Assembly (NCBI RefSeq): GCF_014127285.1
Contig: NZ_CP059901.1
Span: 1,612,001-1,676,000, forward strand
Length of the DNA: 64,000 nt
Source of the DNA: Mumia sp. ZJ1417
Lineage (GTDB): Bacteria > Actinomycetota > Actinomycetes > Propionibacteriales > Nocardioidaceae
Direction of reading: 5' to 3'
Positions 35,577 through 44,178 of this stretch are shown one piece after another. A program made the translations under genes and the position numbers. The notes beneath the pieces are model-generated. The model ran no database searches, was not told the DNA's origin, and saw only the letters and a program-made list of their open reading frames with translations. Numbering within the stretch: the first letter of the stretch is position 1; the number at the start of each line of letters is the position of its first letter.

Positions 35577-36740
35577 ATGCACTTTCAGTGGCTGACCGAG
35601 CAGCTTCCTTCCGACGAGATGCTGGCGACGGTGGTGATGGATGCCAGCAGGGACACCGAGAGCGGAGACAGAACGGTCGCCGCGCGATGGTCGGAGCTTC
35701 GCCGGTCCCTGGACGGCCAGGGCATCACCAAGGAGATGGCCGCCGTCCTCGAGGAACAGGCGCTGCAGCCGACACGGGCCTCGGGCCCGCACGGGCGGCT
35801 GATCGTCGCGGGGGAGAGCGGCATCCTCATGGATCGCCTGCTGCTGTTCCCGCCTCGCAAGGACGAGGCGGTGCTCTCGATCGGCCCGGACGTGTTCGCG
35901 CTGGCCCGCGAGGCTGACGACACGGTCCGCTATCTGCTCGCGGAGATCGACCGTACGGGTGCCGACATCACGCTGTACGACTCGACGTCCGGCGCGGTCG
36001 GTGGCGAGCCTCACCGCGAGAGCGTCGACGGTGAGCACGACGTGCTCAACAAGATCCGGGGCGGCGGGCTGTCGCACAAGCGCATCGAGAGCAGGGTCGA
36101 GGACTCCTGGGACCGCAACGCCGAGACGGTCGCGGCAGATCTCGACCGGATCGTCCTCGAGCGTCGTCCCGACCTGGTCGTCGTGACCGGTGACGTACGC
36201 GCGGTGGCGCTGGTGCAGGGCGCGCTGGGCGCCGCGGCACGCGAGATGACCGAGCACGTCCAGGGAGGTGCCCGTCACAACGGCGTCAACGGTGCCTTCG
36301 AGACGCGCATCGACGAGGCGCTGGAGGAGTTCCGTGTCCGCAGGCGGTCGGTGGTGATCGACCGGTTCCGCCAGGAGCTGGGCCGCAACGCGATGGCCGT
36401 CACCGGCATCAACCGTGTGCTCGATGCCCTGCGCAAGGCCCAGGTCGAGGAGCTGCTGATCTCCGACGAGGCCGCGGGCCCGGTGAGCACGCTCGCCGAC
36501 TCCAAGGTCTGGGTCGGCGACAAGCCGCTCGAGCTGTCGATGCACCGCGACGAGATCAGACAGCTGTCGTCCGGCGACGCACGGGCACGGCGGGCGGACC
36601 TGGCGCTCGGGACCGCCGCTGCGGTCCAGGATGCGGGGATCACGATCGTCTACCACGACGACGAGATCCTCACCGACGGTGTCGGCGCTCTCCTGCGGTG
36701 GGACCCGGCGAAGCCGTCAGGGGTCGTCGAGCCCGGCTGA
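35577..36740 (+). CDS. Bacterial archaeo-eukaryotic release-factor-like protein (baeRF/Vms1 type, Rv2629-like)
   Basis: A 387-residue soluble protein resembling the actinobacterial baeRF group (eRF1-like fold; Rv2629 and 'Vms1/Ankzf1 family' proteins). Recognised stretches are KIRGGGLSHKRIESRVEDSW, an RNase-H-like middle (LVVVTGDVRAVALVQGALG), VQGGARHNGVNGAFETRIDE and an L7Ae-like C-terminal part (VEELLISDEAAGP). No GGQ peptidyl-hydrolase motif is seen in its usual place; GGG at about residue 164 is the nearest match. Members of the wider family (Balon) bind the ribosomal A site during dormancy. Start ATG 35577 has AGAGAGGGG upstream. Role in hibernation or rescue is inference. Confidence 0.7.
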   Translation: MHFQWLTEQLPSDEMLATVVMDASRDTESGDRTVAARWSELRRSLDGQGITKEMAAVLEEQALQPTRASGPHGRLIVAGESGILMDRLLLFPPRKDEAVLSIGPDVFALAREADDTVRYLLAEIDRTGADITLYDSTSGAVGGEPHRESVDGEHDVLNKIRGGGLSHKRIESRVEDSWDRNAETVAADLDRIVLERRPDLVVVTGDVRAVALVQGALGAAAREMTEHVQGGARHNGVNGAFETRIDEALEEFRVRRRSVVIDRFRQELGRNAMAVTGINRVLDALRKAQVEELLISDEAAGPVSTLADSKVWVGDKPLELSMHRDEIRQLSSGDARARRADLALGTAAAVQDAGITIVYHDDEILTDGVGALLRWDPAKPSGVVEPG

Positions 36741-36750
36741 CGGCGCCGGC

Positions 36751-37647
36751 TCACCTGTCCGACGGCGCGACGGGCCTCTCGAAGATCTGCAGGAACCCGC
36801 CGATCACGAAGCCCGCCGCGCCGGCGAACGTCCCCCAGTTGACCAGGCCGAGGTAGAGCACGGCCTCGGTCGCCGGACGGGTGTACGCGGCGAGGCCGGC
36901 GAAGAAGAACAGGATCGACCCGACCTGGTTGACGGCGACCACCCACCAGCCAAGCTCGGCGCTCCTCACTCGCACGTGACCGTGCCCGATCTCCAGCTGG
37001 GCGAGGTGGCCGGACACCAGGAAGCACACGCAGCCGGCCATGTCCGGGAGCCACATCCACGTGTTGGTCTGTCGTACGGTCAGATCTTCGGCGAACGCGG
37101 CGACCAGCGAGACGCCGAAGGCCAGCGTCCCGGCGAAGAGGACCACGGCACTCGCCCACCCGAGGTCGTGCGGCCGGGACCTCCACCAGCGCCACCGCGC
37201 CGACCGCAGGGTGCCGTGCTCGTCGATCTCGGTCGGTGCGTTCGTCGCCTGCAGGACCGAGACGTACCCGCCGAGGCTGAAGAAGACGCCTCCCACGAGA
37301 TAGACGTCGTCCACCGTCCGCGCCGCGCCGATCCCCGCCTGCGCGAGGTAGGCCCCGAGGGCGAAGAGCGACCCGCCGAGCACGAACGACACGGCCGCGA
37401 CCACGTTGAGTCGTCGCAGGCGCCGTACGGTCGTGGGCTCGGCCTCGACCGCCGAGGTGCCGCCCTCCGCGCCGTGCACCTGGATGCGTCCGCGGCGGCG
37501 CGCCGTACGAGACTCCCACTGTGCGGACGTCCCGTCGTGGCGTTCCCAGCGCAGACCTGTCGTGAACCCGCCGATCCCGTCGGCACGCTCGAGCACCCAT
37601 CGGCCTGGCCGACGGATCGCGGCGCCCTCCTCAGACCGAACCGGCAC
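36751..37647 (-). CDS. Six-helix integral membrane protein with internal duplication
   Basis: Not firmly recognised. The 298-residue product has a basic N-terminal 75 residues, then six membrane helices in three pairs. The first pair (VLGGSLFALGAYLAQ ... FFSLGGYVSVLQ) and the last pair (QVGSILFFFAGLAAY ... AGAAGFVIGGFLQIF) resemble each other and YrhK-type domains, suggesting an internal repeat. GTG 37647 has TAGAGT 6 nt upstream (complement of 37654-37659), a leaderless start. It converges on the baeRF-type gene with a 10-nt gap. The function is unknown. Confidence 0.75.
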   Translation of the reverse strand: MPVRSEEGAAIRRPGRWVLERADGIGGFTTGLRWERHDGTSAQWESRTARRRGRIQVHGAEGGTSAVEAEPTTVRRLRRLNVVAAVSFVLGGSLFALGAYLAQAGIGAARTVDDVYLVGGVFFSLGGYVSVLQATNAPTEIDEHGTLRSARWRWWRSRPHDLGWASAVVLFAGTLAFGVSLVAAFAEDLTVRQTNTWMWLPDMAGCVCFLVSGHLAQLEIGHGHVRVRSAELGWWVVAVNQVGSILFFFAGLAAYTRPATEAVLYLGLVNWGTFAGAAGFVIGGFLQIFERPVAPSDR

Positions 37648-37702
37648 GCGCGGACTCTAGCAACGCGCGGACGGCCGCGCCGCGCGATTGCGGGCGGGCC
37701 GC

Positions 37703-38190
37703 TCAGCGCCGCGCGACCGGGGCGAGCGTGGCGCGGGTGAGCGCGACGAGGTCGGCTGGGGCGAGGCCGATGTCGTACCCGCGCCTGCCACCGGAGACGT
37801 ACACGAGATCCCACTCCTCGGCGCTGGCGTCCACGACCGTGCGCAGGGCACGCTTCTGACCGAGCGGCGCGATCCCGCCGACGACGTAGCCGGTCACCCG
37901 CTCGGCGAGCGCGGGATCGGCCATCGAGGCCTTCTTGGCGCCGACCACCTTCGCGGCGCCTTGAGGTCCAGCTGGGCGTCGACGGGGATGACACCGACAA
38001 CGAGCGTCCCGTCGCAGTCGGCGAGGAGGGTCTTGAACACCTGAGCGGCGGGCACGCCGAGCGCCTCGGCGGCCTCGAGCCCGTACGAGACGGCGCGCGG
38101 GTCGTGGTCGTACGGGTGCGCCGTCCAGGCGACTCCCGCCTTCTCGAGCACACGGGTCGCCGGCGTGCCTGCGGACTGCTTCTTGGCCAC
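37703..38190 (-). pseudogene. ybaK: YbaK/EbsC-type Cys-tRNA(Pro) deacylase, frameshifted
   Basis: The two halves of one YbaK protein lie in different frames. The first (VAKKQSAGTPATRVLEKAGV, ending VIPVDAQLDLKA) starts at GTG 38190 and later runs out of frame into Arg/Pro-rich sequence. The second (VGAKKASMADPALAERVTGY, ending LTRATLAPVARR) continues the family alignment. The join is near 37955-37962, where one base appears to be missing within CTCAAGGCGCCGCGAAG. The active residues of both halves look intact. YbaK hydrolyses Cys mischarged onto tRNA-Pro. A single-base assembly error is as likely as true loss. It starts 4 nt after the upstream gene's stop. Confidence 0.8.
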
Positions 38191-38194
38191 GGGG

Positions 38195-38857
38195 TCAGTT
38201 GGGGGACCAGGACGTCCGTGCGACGTCGACGGCGGGGAGGCTGGGGACGGCACGCATCGCGGCAATCTCGGTCACCATCAGGTGGTGGTAGTAGCGCAGC
38301 CGTTCGGCGGCGTCGTCGGCCTCTAGCAGCTCCTGCCGGTCGGGCAGTGTGAGGACGGCGCTGGAGGCGAGCAGGTATGACAGGTCGACCGGGTCGCCCG
38401 GCAGCTCCTCGACCTGGGCGTCCAGCCGGAAGCGGTTGAGCTCGATCCGGTAGGCGTCGAACACGGCGTGCGCACGGTCGGCGGCGACGGTGACGTCCTC
38501 CCCGACCGGCTCGTCCAGATCCTCGACGTGCCCCCACATGAAGCTCTCGCCGGTCACGCCCGCGTCGAGGCGGATCCGCCCGATCGCGTCCACCGTGAGG
38601 TCGTACCGGCCGTCGTCGTAGCCGGTCACGTCGGTGAGGGCGACCTCGACGCCGACCCGGTGGATCGACTGGACGCCGCTCTCGCCGACTTCGTACCCCT
38701 CGCGGATCGAGACGATGCCGAACCGGCGCTCGGCCTCGGGGAGGGTCAGGAGGTAGGCGACGAGCTCGCGGTAGCGGTCCTCGAAGACGTGCAGCGACAG
38801 CGTCTGTCCGGGGAGGACGACACTCCCGAGCGGGAACAGCGGGATCGAGCGGGCCAC
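38195..38857 (-). CDS. Lon substrate-binding-domain protein
   Basis: A 220-residue stand-alone Lon N-terminal (PUA-like) domain with opening motif IPLFPLGSVVLPGQTLSLHV and FEDRYRELV. No ATPase or protease part follows, as in many actinobacterial homologues. The function is unknown; binding of misfolded protein has been proposed for the family. GTG 38857 lies 6 nt after TAGGCT (complement of 38864-38869), a leaderless start. It is co-transcribed with the broken ybaK and diverges from hisD. Confidence 0.88.
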   Translation of the reverse strand: MARSIPLFPLGSVVLPGQTLSLHVFEDRYRELVAYLLTLPEAERRFGIVSIREGYEVGESGVQSIHRVGVEVALTDVTGYDDGRYDLTVDAIGRIRLDAGVTGESFMWGHVEDLDEPVGEDVTVAADRAHAVFDAYRIELNRFRLDAQVEELPGDPVDLSYLLASSAVLTLPDRQELLEADDAAERLRYYHHLMVTEIAAMRAVPSLPAVDVARTSWSPN

Positions 38858-38863
38858 GTCGCC

Positions 38864-38942
38864 AGCCTAACCACGCGAGGGAGTCAGGATCGGCATGTTC
38901 GCCATGCGGCGGTGGGTGTCGCCCATCCGGCCTCCGTAGACT
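38864..38942. promoter_or_regulatory. Divergent pair of leaderless promoters (Lon-N gene / hisD)
   Basis: Leftward: TAGGCT (complement of 38864-38869), 6 nt, GTG. Rightward: TAGACT (38937-38942), 6 nt, ATG. Both place the transcription start at or next to the first base of the start codon. The region between contains no His-rich leader peptide that would indicate attenuation of the his operon. Confidence 0.6.
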
Positions 38943-38948
38943 TGACCC

Positions 38949-40274
38949 ATGATCCGTCGCACCGACCTGCGGGACACTCCTGCCGGGACGACCGCCGCGC
39001 AATACCGTGCGGTGCTCCCGCGCGCGCCGTTCGACGTCGAGGCGGCCGTCGCGGTCGTCCGGCCCATCGTCGAGGACGTGCGACACCGGGGCGTCGAGGC
39101 GGTCCTGGACGCGACGGAGCGGTTCGACCACGTGCGCCGCGAGACCCTCGCCGTCGACCCGGCCGACATCCGGATGGCCCTCGAGACGCTCGCGCCGGAC
39201 GTGCGCGAGGCATTGGAGGAGTCGATCGTCCGGCTGCGTACGACGTGCGAGGCCGAGCTCGAGCACGACGTGGTCACCGCGGTCGCGCCCGGGGCGCGGG
39301 TGGAGCGCCGGATCGTCCCGGTCGGGCGTGTCGGTCTCTACGTGCCGGGCGGTCTCGCCCCGCTCGTCTCCAGCGTCCTCATGAACGTCGTCCCCGCCCA
39401 GGTGGCGGGTGTGTCCTCGCTGGCGCTCGCGACGCCGCCGCAGCAGGAGTTCGGGGGCGCCCCGCACCCGACCGTCCTCGCGGCGTGCGCGCTGCTCGGC
39501 GTGGAGGAGGTGTACGCGGTCGGCGGTGCGCAGGCGATCGCGATGTTCGCGTACGGGGCTGCTCCGTGCGAGCCGGTCGACCTGGTGACGGGTCCGGGCA
39601 ACATCTACGTGGTCGCCGCCAAGCGACTGGTGCAGAGCGTCACCGGCATCGACTCCGAGGCCGGTCCGACCGAGATCGCGATCCTCGCCGACGACACCGC
39701 AGTGCCGTCGTTCGTCGCAGCAGACCTCATCAGCCAGGCCGAGCACGACCCGCTCGCGGCCGCGGTGCTGGTCACGCCGAGCGTCGCGCTCGCCGACGCC
39801 GTCGACGCGGAGCTCGCGCGCCAGGTGTCGGCTGCCAAGCACGCGGAGCGCATCGAGACCGCGCTCACCTCGCCGCAGTCCGCGACCGTGCTGGTCCGCG
39901 ACGTCGCGCAGGGCCTCGACGTCGTCAACGCCTATGCCGCGGAGCACCTCGAGATCCAGACGGCCGACGCCGCCGCGGTGGCGTCGCGCGTGGAGAACGC
40001 GGGCGCGGTCTTCGTCGGGAGCTGGTCGCCGGTCTCGCTGGGCGACTACGCCGCTGGCTCGAACCACGTGCTTCCCACCGCCGGGTGCGCTTGCCACTCG
40101 TCGGGCCTGTCGGTCCGGTCGTTCTGCAAGAGCATGCAGGTCGTCTCGTACGACGAGGGCGCGCTGCGCGACATCGGTCCCAAGGTCGTGGTGCTCGCTC
40201 AGGCCGAGGACCTCCCGTCGCACGGCGAGGCCGTGACGGTGCGCCTCGACGCCCCTGAGGGGAGCGCGTCGTGA
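38949..40274 (+). CDS. hisD: Histidinol dehydrogenase HisD
   Basis: A 441-residue zinc enzyme catalysing the last two steps of histidine synthesis (L-histidinol to L-His, using NAD). Motifs are [43 protein letters not shown], the zinc and catalytic segment [16 protein letters not shown] and the C-terminal [13 protein letters not shown]. Length is normal. It heads hisD-C-B-H, overlapping hisC by 4 nt. No ribosome site is visible, consistent with the leaderless promoter. Confidence 0.97.
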   Translation: MIRRTDLRDTPAGTTAAQYRAVLPRAPFDVEAAVAVVRPIVEDVRHRGVEAVLDATERFDHVRRETLAVDPADIRMALETLAPDVREALEESIVRLRTTCEAELEHDVVTAVAPGARVERRIVPVGRVGLYVPGGLAPLVSSVLMNVVPAQVAGVSSLALATPPQQEFGGAPHPTVLAACALLGVEEVYAVGGAQAIAMFAYGAAPCEPVDLVTGPGNIYVVAAKRLVQSVTGIDSEAGPTEIAILADDTAVPSFVAADLISQAEHDPLAAAVLVTPSVALADAVDAELARQVSAAKHAERIETALTSPQSATVLVRDVAQGLDVVNAYAAEHLEIQTADAAAVASRVENAGAVFVGSWSPVSLGDYAAGSNHVLPTAGCACHSSGLSVRSFCKSMQVVSYDEGALRDIGPKVVVLAQAEDLPSHGEAVTVRLDAPEGSAS

Positions 40275-41401
40275 CCCTCCCCGAGTGGGTGCCGATCCGT
40301 GACGACCTGCGCCCGTACGAGCCGTACGGCGCGCCGCAGCTCGACGTGCCGGTGCAGCTGAACGTCAACGAGAACCCGTACGGCCCGTCCAAGGCGACCG
40401 CCGACGACATCGCGGAGTCGCTGCGCGTGGCCGCGACCGAGCTCAACCGCTATCCCGACCGCGAGGCGTGGGCGCTGCGCGAGGCGCTCGCCGGCTACCT
40501 CGGGCACGGCCTGCGTGCGGGCTCGGTCTGGGCCGCCAACGGGTCCAACGAGATCATGCAGCAGATCCTGCAGGCCTTCGGCGGCCCCGGACGCACGGCG
40601 GCGTCGTTCACGCCGACGTACTCGATGTATCCCGAGTACGCCCGCAACACGCACACGCGCTGGCTCGCCGGGCGCCGCGCCGACGACTTCACCTTCGACG
40701 TCGACGCCGCGCTCGCGCTGATCGCCGAGGAGCAGCCGGACGTGGTGCTGCTCGCCTCGCCCAACAACCCGACGGGCGAGTCGCTGACGCTCGGCGCGGT
40801 GCGCGCGGTGTGCGACGCCGCGCCGGGGATCGTCGTGCTCGACGAGGCGTATGCGGAGTTCCGCCGTCCGGGGACGCCGACCGCCCTGTCGGTGCTCGGC
40901 GACTACCCGCGACTGGTCGTGACGCGCACGATGAGCAAGGCGTTCGCGTTCGCCGGAGGCAGGCTGGGCTACCTCGCCGCCGATCCCGCGATCGTCGACG
41001 CGCTGCGCATCGTGCGCCTTCCGTACCACCTCTCGACCGTCACGCAGACCGTCGCCCTCGCGGCGCTGCGGCATGCCGACGAGATGCTCGCGCGCGTCGC
41101 GGACCTGCGGACGACTCGCGACGAGACGGCAGCCTGGCTGCGCGAGCGGGGGCACGACGTCGTCGACTCCGACGCCAACTTCGTGCTGTTCGGGACGTTC
41201 GCCGACCGGCACGCCGTGTGGCAGGGTCTTCTCGACAGGGGGGTGCTGATCCGCGAGACCGGGCCCGACGGCTGGCTTCGCGTCAGCATCGGCGCGCCCG
41301 AGGAGATGGCGGCGTTCCGCGAGGCGCTGAGCGGCGTGGTCGCGACCGACGGGGTCTCGACGGGCTCGACCGACGGACGTACCGACCAGGAGGACGCATG
41401 A
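40271..41401 (+). CDS. hisC: Histidinol-phosphate aminotransferase HisC
   Basis: A 376-residue class I/II PLP aminotransferase converting imidazole acetol phosphate to histidinol phosphate. The PLP-binding Lys223 is in [29 protein letters not shown] near the N-terminus, PNNPTGE and [12 protein letters not shown] are family hallmarks. GTG 40271 overlaps hisD. The C-terminal 20 residues are Ser/Thr/Asp-rich. It overlaps hisB by 4 nt. Confidence 0.96.
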   Translation: MTLPEWVPIRDDLRPYEPYGAPQLDVPVQLNVNENPYGPSKATADDIAESLRVAATELNRYPDREAWALREALAGYLGHGLRAGSVWAANGSNEIMQQILQAFGGPGRTAASFTPTYSMYPEYARNTHTRWLAGRRADDFTFDVDAALALIAEEQPDVVLLASPNNPTGESLTLGAVRAVCDAAPGIVVLDEAYAEFRRPGTPTALSVLGDYPRLVVTRTMSKAFAFAGGRLGYLAADPAIVDALRIVRLPYHLSTVTQTVALAALRHADEMLARVADLRTTRDETAAWLRERGHDVVDSDANFVLFGTFADRHAVWQGLLDRGVLIRETGPDGWLRVSIGAPEEMAAFREALSGVVATDGVSTGSTDGRTDQEDA

Positions 41402-42021
41402 CCACGACGATCGAGACCGCCGGTCCCCGTCGCGCCCGTGTCGAGCGCAAGACGTCGGAGTCCCACGTCGTCGTCGAGGTCGACCTCGACGGCACCGGCG
41501 CGCACGACATCGCGACCGGGGTCGGCTTCTACGACCACATGCTGACGGCGCTCTCACGGCACTCGCTGATCGACCTCACGGTGCGCTCCGAGGGCGACCT
41601 CCACATCGACGCGCACCACACCGTCGAGGACACGGCCATCTGCATCGGCGAGGCGATCAAGGCCGCGCTGGGCGACAAGGCGGGCATCCGCCGGTACGGC
41701 GACGCGCTTGTGCCGCTCGACGAGGCGCTCGCGCAGGCGGTCGTCGACGTCTCGGGCCGCCCGTACTTCGTGCACACCGGCGAGCCGGAGTCGCAGGTCA
41801 CGGTCGTGATCGGCGGCCAGTACAGCGGCTCGCTGACGCAGCACGTCCTCGAGTCGCTCGCGCACCACGCGGGGCTGACGATGCACGTCCGCCTGGTAGC
41901 GGGACGCGACCCGCACCACATCGCCGAGGCGCAGTACAAGGCGGTGGCGCGTGCGCTGCGTCAGGCCGTCGAGCGTGACCCCCGCGAGACCGGGGTGCCC
42001 AGCACCAAGGGCGCGCTCTAG
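41398..42021 (+). CDS. hisB: Imidazoleglycerol-phosphate dehydratase HisB
   Basis: A 207-residue monofunctional dehydratase (no phosphatase domain). Metal ligands are visible in [45 protein letters not shown] and [12 protein letters not shown]. It forms a manganese-containing 24-mer in known cases. ATG 41398 overlaps hisC by 4 nt and hisH starts with no gap. Confidence 0.97.
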   Translation: MTTTIETAGPRRARVERKTSESHVVVEVDLDGTGAHDIATGVGFYDHMLTALSRHSLIDLTVRSEGDLHIDAHHTVEDTAICIGEAIKAALGDKAGIRRYGDALVPLDEALAQAVVDVSGRPYFVHTGEPESQVTVVIGGQYSGSLTQHVLESLAHHAGLTMHVRLVAGRDPHHIAEAQYKAVARALRQAVERDPRETGVPSTKGAL

Positions 42022-42657
42022 ATGGCACCGAACGTCGTCGTGCTCGACTACGGGTCGGGCAACCTGCGGTCTGCCGTGCGCGCGTTCGAACGTGCCGGGG
42101 CGGAGGTCACGCTGACGTCGGACTTCGATACGGCGCTCGAGGCCGACGGGCTCGTCGTCCCCGGTGTCGGCGCGTACGCGGCGTGCATGCAGGGTCTGCG
42201 TGCGGTCCGTGGTGAGCGCCTCATCGGGCGCAGGCTCGCGGGCGGTCGGCCCGTGATCGGCATCTGCGTCGGCATGCAGATCCTCTTCGGCACCGGCATC
42301 GAGCACGGCGTCACGACCGAGGGGTGCGACGAGTGGCCGGGCACGGTCGAGCGGATCGAGGCCGACATCGTGCCGCACATGGGCTGGAACACCGTGGAGG
42401 TCCCCGCAGGCTCGGTGCTCTTCGACGGTGTCGAGGACGAGCGGTTCTACTTCGTGCACTCGTACGGTGTGCGCCGCTGGGAGCTCGACGAGCCCAACCC
42501 GGCGATGCCGGCGCGGGTGACCTGGACCTCGTACGGTGGCGACCGCTTCGTTGCGGCGGTGGAGAACGGTCCGCTGTCGGCGACGCAGTTCCACCCGGAG
42601 AAGTCCGGCGACGCGGGCGCCGCGCTGCTGCGCAACTGGGTCACCTCCCTCTCCTAA
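42022..42657 (+). CDS. hisH: Imidazole glycerol phosphate synthase glutaminase subunit HisH
   Basis: A 211-residue class I glutamine amidotransferase that feeds ammonia to HisF. The nucleophile Cys82 lies in [11 protein letters not shown]; the His-Glu pair of the triad is in [12 protein letters not shown] near the C-terminus. [19 protein letters not shown] is the usual N-terminus. Its partner hisF is at 44931, separated by a foreign-looking oxidoreductase gene and hisA. Confidence 0.96.
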   Translation: MAPNVVVLDYGSGNLRSAVRAFERAGAEVTLTSDFDTALEADGLVVPGVGAYAACMQGLRAVRGERLIGRRLAGGRPVIGICVGMQILFGTGIEHGVTTEGCDEWPGTVERIEADIVPHMGWNTVEVPAGSVLFDGVEDERFYFVHSYGVRRWELDEPNPAMPARVTWTSYGGDRFVAAVENGPLSATQFHPEKSGDAGAALLRNWVTSLS

Positions 42658-42682
42658 CGCCCGCGGGTCTGTCTCTGCCCGG

Positions 42683-42732
42683 GCCGGGTCGCTGCCTGCG
42701 CACGCCGGGTCGCCTTCTGGCGGCGCCGGGTC
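42683..42732. repeat. 21-bp-period direct repeats (3 copies) before the oxidoreductase gene
   Basis: GCCGGGTC occurs at 42683, 42704 and 42725, spaced exactly 21 bp, each followed by a CGC or ACC; the sequence between copies is less conserved. The core read on the other strand (GACCCGG) equals that of the array at 44051-44124 on the far side of the gene. No hairpin or ribosome site is involved. Confidence 0.7.
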
Positions 42733-42787
42733 ACCGTGGCTTCCGATCCGCGTGCGCGAAACCCTGCCCCGGGCGCCCTCGCGTCCC

Positions 42788-42793
42788 TAGCCT
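42788..42793 (+). promoter_or_regulatory. -10 element TAGCCT, leaderless start
   Basis: TAGCCT lies 7 nt before ATG 42801. It matches the recurrent leaderless geometry of this window and gives the oxidoreductase gene its own promoter inside the his cluster. Confidence 0.5.
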
Positions 42794-42800
42794 CGCGGGC

Positions 42801-44051
42801 ATGTCGCCCGATCCTGCGCCTTCGCCCTCCCTCGCCCGCCGCGACGTTCTCCGGCTCGGCGGCGGGACAGCCGCCGCGCTCGTCGCCGCCCGTACGGTGG
42901 GCAGCGGTGCCGCCGCCGCAACGCCGTCGCCGTTGACCTCTCCCTTCACGCCGGCGGTGGCGGGCCCGATCCTCAAGCCGCTCCCGCCCGAGTGGTTCGT
43001 CACCTACGGGACCAACGCCGAGATGCGATGGGACTCTGTCGATCCTCGCCGCTACCTGACGGCGACCGAGCGATTGTTCGTCCGCAACCACACGACCACG
43101 CCGACGATCGATCCGGCGTCATACACGCTGCGCATCTTCGGTGACGGCCTCGCTGATGCCCGGACGCCCGAGCGCGCGCACGTCCTCTCGTACGACGACC
43201 TTCTGCGGCTGCCGTCTCGTACGGTCACGAGCCTGCTGGAGTGCACGGGCAACGGGCGCAGCTTCTTCGCGAGCCAGCAGGGCACCCCCGCGAGCGGGAC
43301 TGCGTGGCAGCTCGGCGCCGTCGGCACGGTCCGCTGGACCGGCGTCCCGCTCGCGACCGTGCTGCGGCGGCTCGGAGTGCGGCCTGACGCCGTGGACGTC
43401 CAGGCGGCCGGGCTTGATGCGCCGTTCGTGAGCGGGGGAGTCGACTACGGCCGTGTCCGGCGCCCGTTCCCTGTCTCGAAGGCGCTCGACGACGCCCTGC
43501 TCGTATACGCGATGAACGGACGCCCGCTGCTGCCCGACCACGGCTTCCCCGTACGGCTCCTGCTGCCGGGATGGGTCGGGATCGCCAACATCAAGTGGCT
43601 CGGTGAGCTTGAGGTCTCGCGGGCGGCGCTGACGTCGCCATGGAACACGAAGTGGTATCGGATGACGGGCGGTGACTACCCGGTCGACTCGCCCCCCTTG
43701 ACCGTCCTGCCGGTGAAGTCGGCGTTCGAGCTGGCTCGTGACGCCGTCCTCCCCGTGGGCCGCCGTACCGTCCTCACCGGCCGCGCATGGTCGGGAGCCG
43801 CGCCCGTCGCGCGCGTCGAGGTGAGCACCGACGGGGGAGAGTCGTGGGACAACGCGCAGCTGACGCGGCGCGGGCACGGCGGCGGGTGGGCGCAGTGGGC
43901 GTACCCATGGCGTCCCCGGACCGCCGGCCAACACGTCCTGCTGGCCCGCGCCACCGACCGCGCCGGCCGTACGCAGCCCGAGACCGTGCCGTACAACGAC
44001 AACGGCTACCTGTTCTCGGCGGTCGTCCGGCACCCGGTGTCCGTGGCGTAG
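42801..44051 (+). CDS. Tat-exported molybdopterin oxidoreductase, sulfite oxidase family
   Basis: A 416-residue enzyme of the sulfite oxidase/YedY group. A twin-arginine signal (SLARRDVLRLGGGTAAALVA) predicts export in folded form. The molybdenum-ligating Cys is in LLECTGNGRSFF (about residue 152). RLLLPGWVGIANIKWLGELE and the C-terminal Mo-co dimerisation-like domain (VEVSTDGGESWDNAQL) complete the family pattern. There is no heme domain, so the electron acceptor is unknown. It breaks the his cluster between hisH and hisA, has its own promoter and is bracketed by 21-bp repeat arrays. Confidence 0.88.
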   Translation: MSPDPAPSPSLARRDVLRLGGGTAAALVAARTVGSGAAAATPSPLTSPFTPAVAGPILKPLPPEWFVTYGTNAEMRWDSVDPRRYLTATERLFVRNHTTTPTIDPASYTLRIFGDGLADARTPERAHVLSYDDLLRLPSRTVTSLLECTGNGRSFFASQQGTPASGTAWQLGAVGTVRWTGVPLATVLRRLGVRPDAVDVQAAGLDAPFVSGGVDYGRVRRPFPVSKALDDALLVYAMNGRPLLPDHGFPVRLLLPGWVGIANIKWLGELEVSRAALTSPWNTKWYRMTGGDYPVDSPPLTVLPVKSAFELARDAVLPVGRRTVLTGRAWSGAAPVARVEVSTDGGESWDNAQLTRRGHGGGWAQWAYPWRPRTAGQHVLLARATDRAGRTQPETVPYNDNGYLFSAVVRHPVSVA

Positions 44052-44124
44052 TGACCCGGGGGCGCCCGGGAGTGACCCGGGGGCGCTCGGCAGTGACCCG
44101 GGGGCGCCCGGGAGTGACCCGGGG
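44051..44124. repeat. 21-bp tandem repeat (about 3.5 copies) after the oxidoreductase gene
   Basis: GTGACCCGGGGGCGCCCGGGA repeats at 44051, 44072, 44093 and, partly, 44114, with one C-to-T and a few other changes. The first copy overlaps the last base of the stop codon. It is CG-rich and can fold locally through CCCGGG, but lacks a T-run. The rest of the gap to hisA holds a leaderless promoter at 44166-44171. Confidence 0.85.
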
Positions 44125-44165
44125 TCCAAGGTGCGGGCAGGGCCGGGCGTGTCCTAGGCCGTGGG

Positions 44166-44171
44166 TACGAT
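44166..44171 (+). promoter_or_regulatory. -10 element TACGAT before hisA, leaderless start
   Basis: TACGAT lies 7 nt before GTG 44179. This would restart transcription for hisA-hisF and the downstream genes after the inserted oxidoreductase. Confidence 0.45.
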
Positions 44172-44178
44172 CGAGGAC

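Noticed and set aside
37955-37962. Programmed ribosomal frameshift in ybaK
   Set aside because: No slippery heptamer or downstream structure is evident, and YbaK is not known to use frameshifting; mutation or sequence error is simpler.
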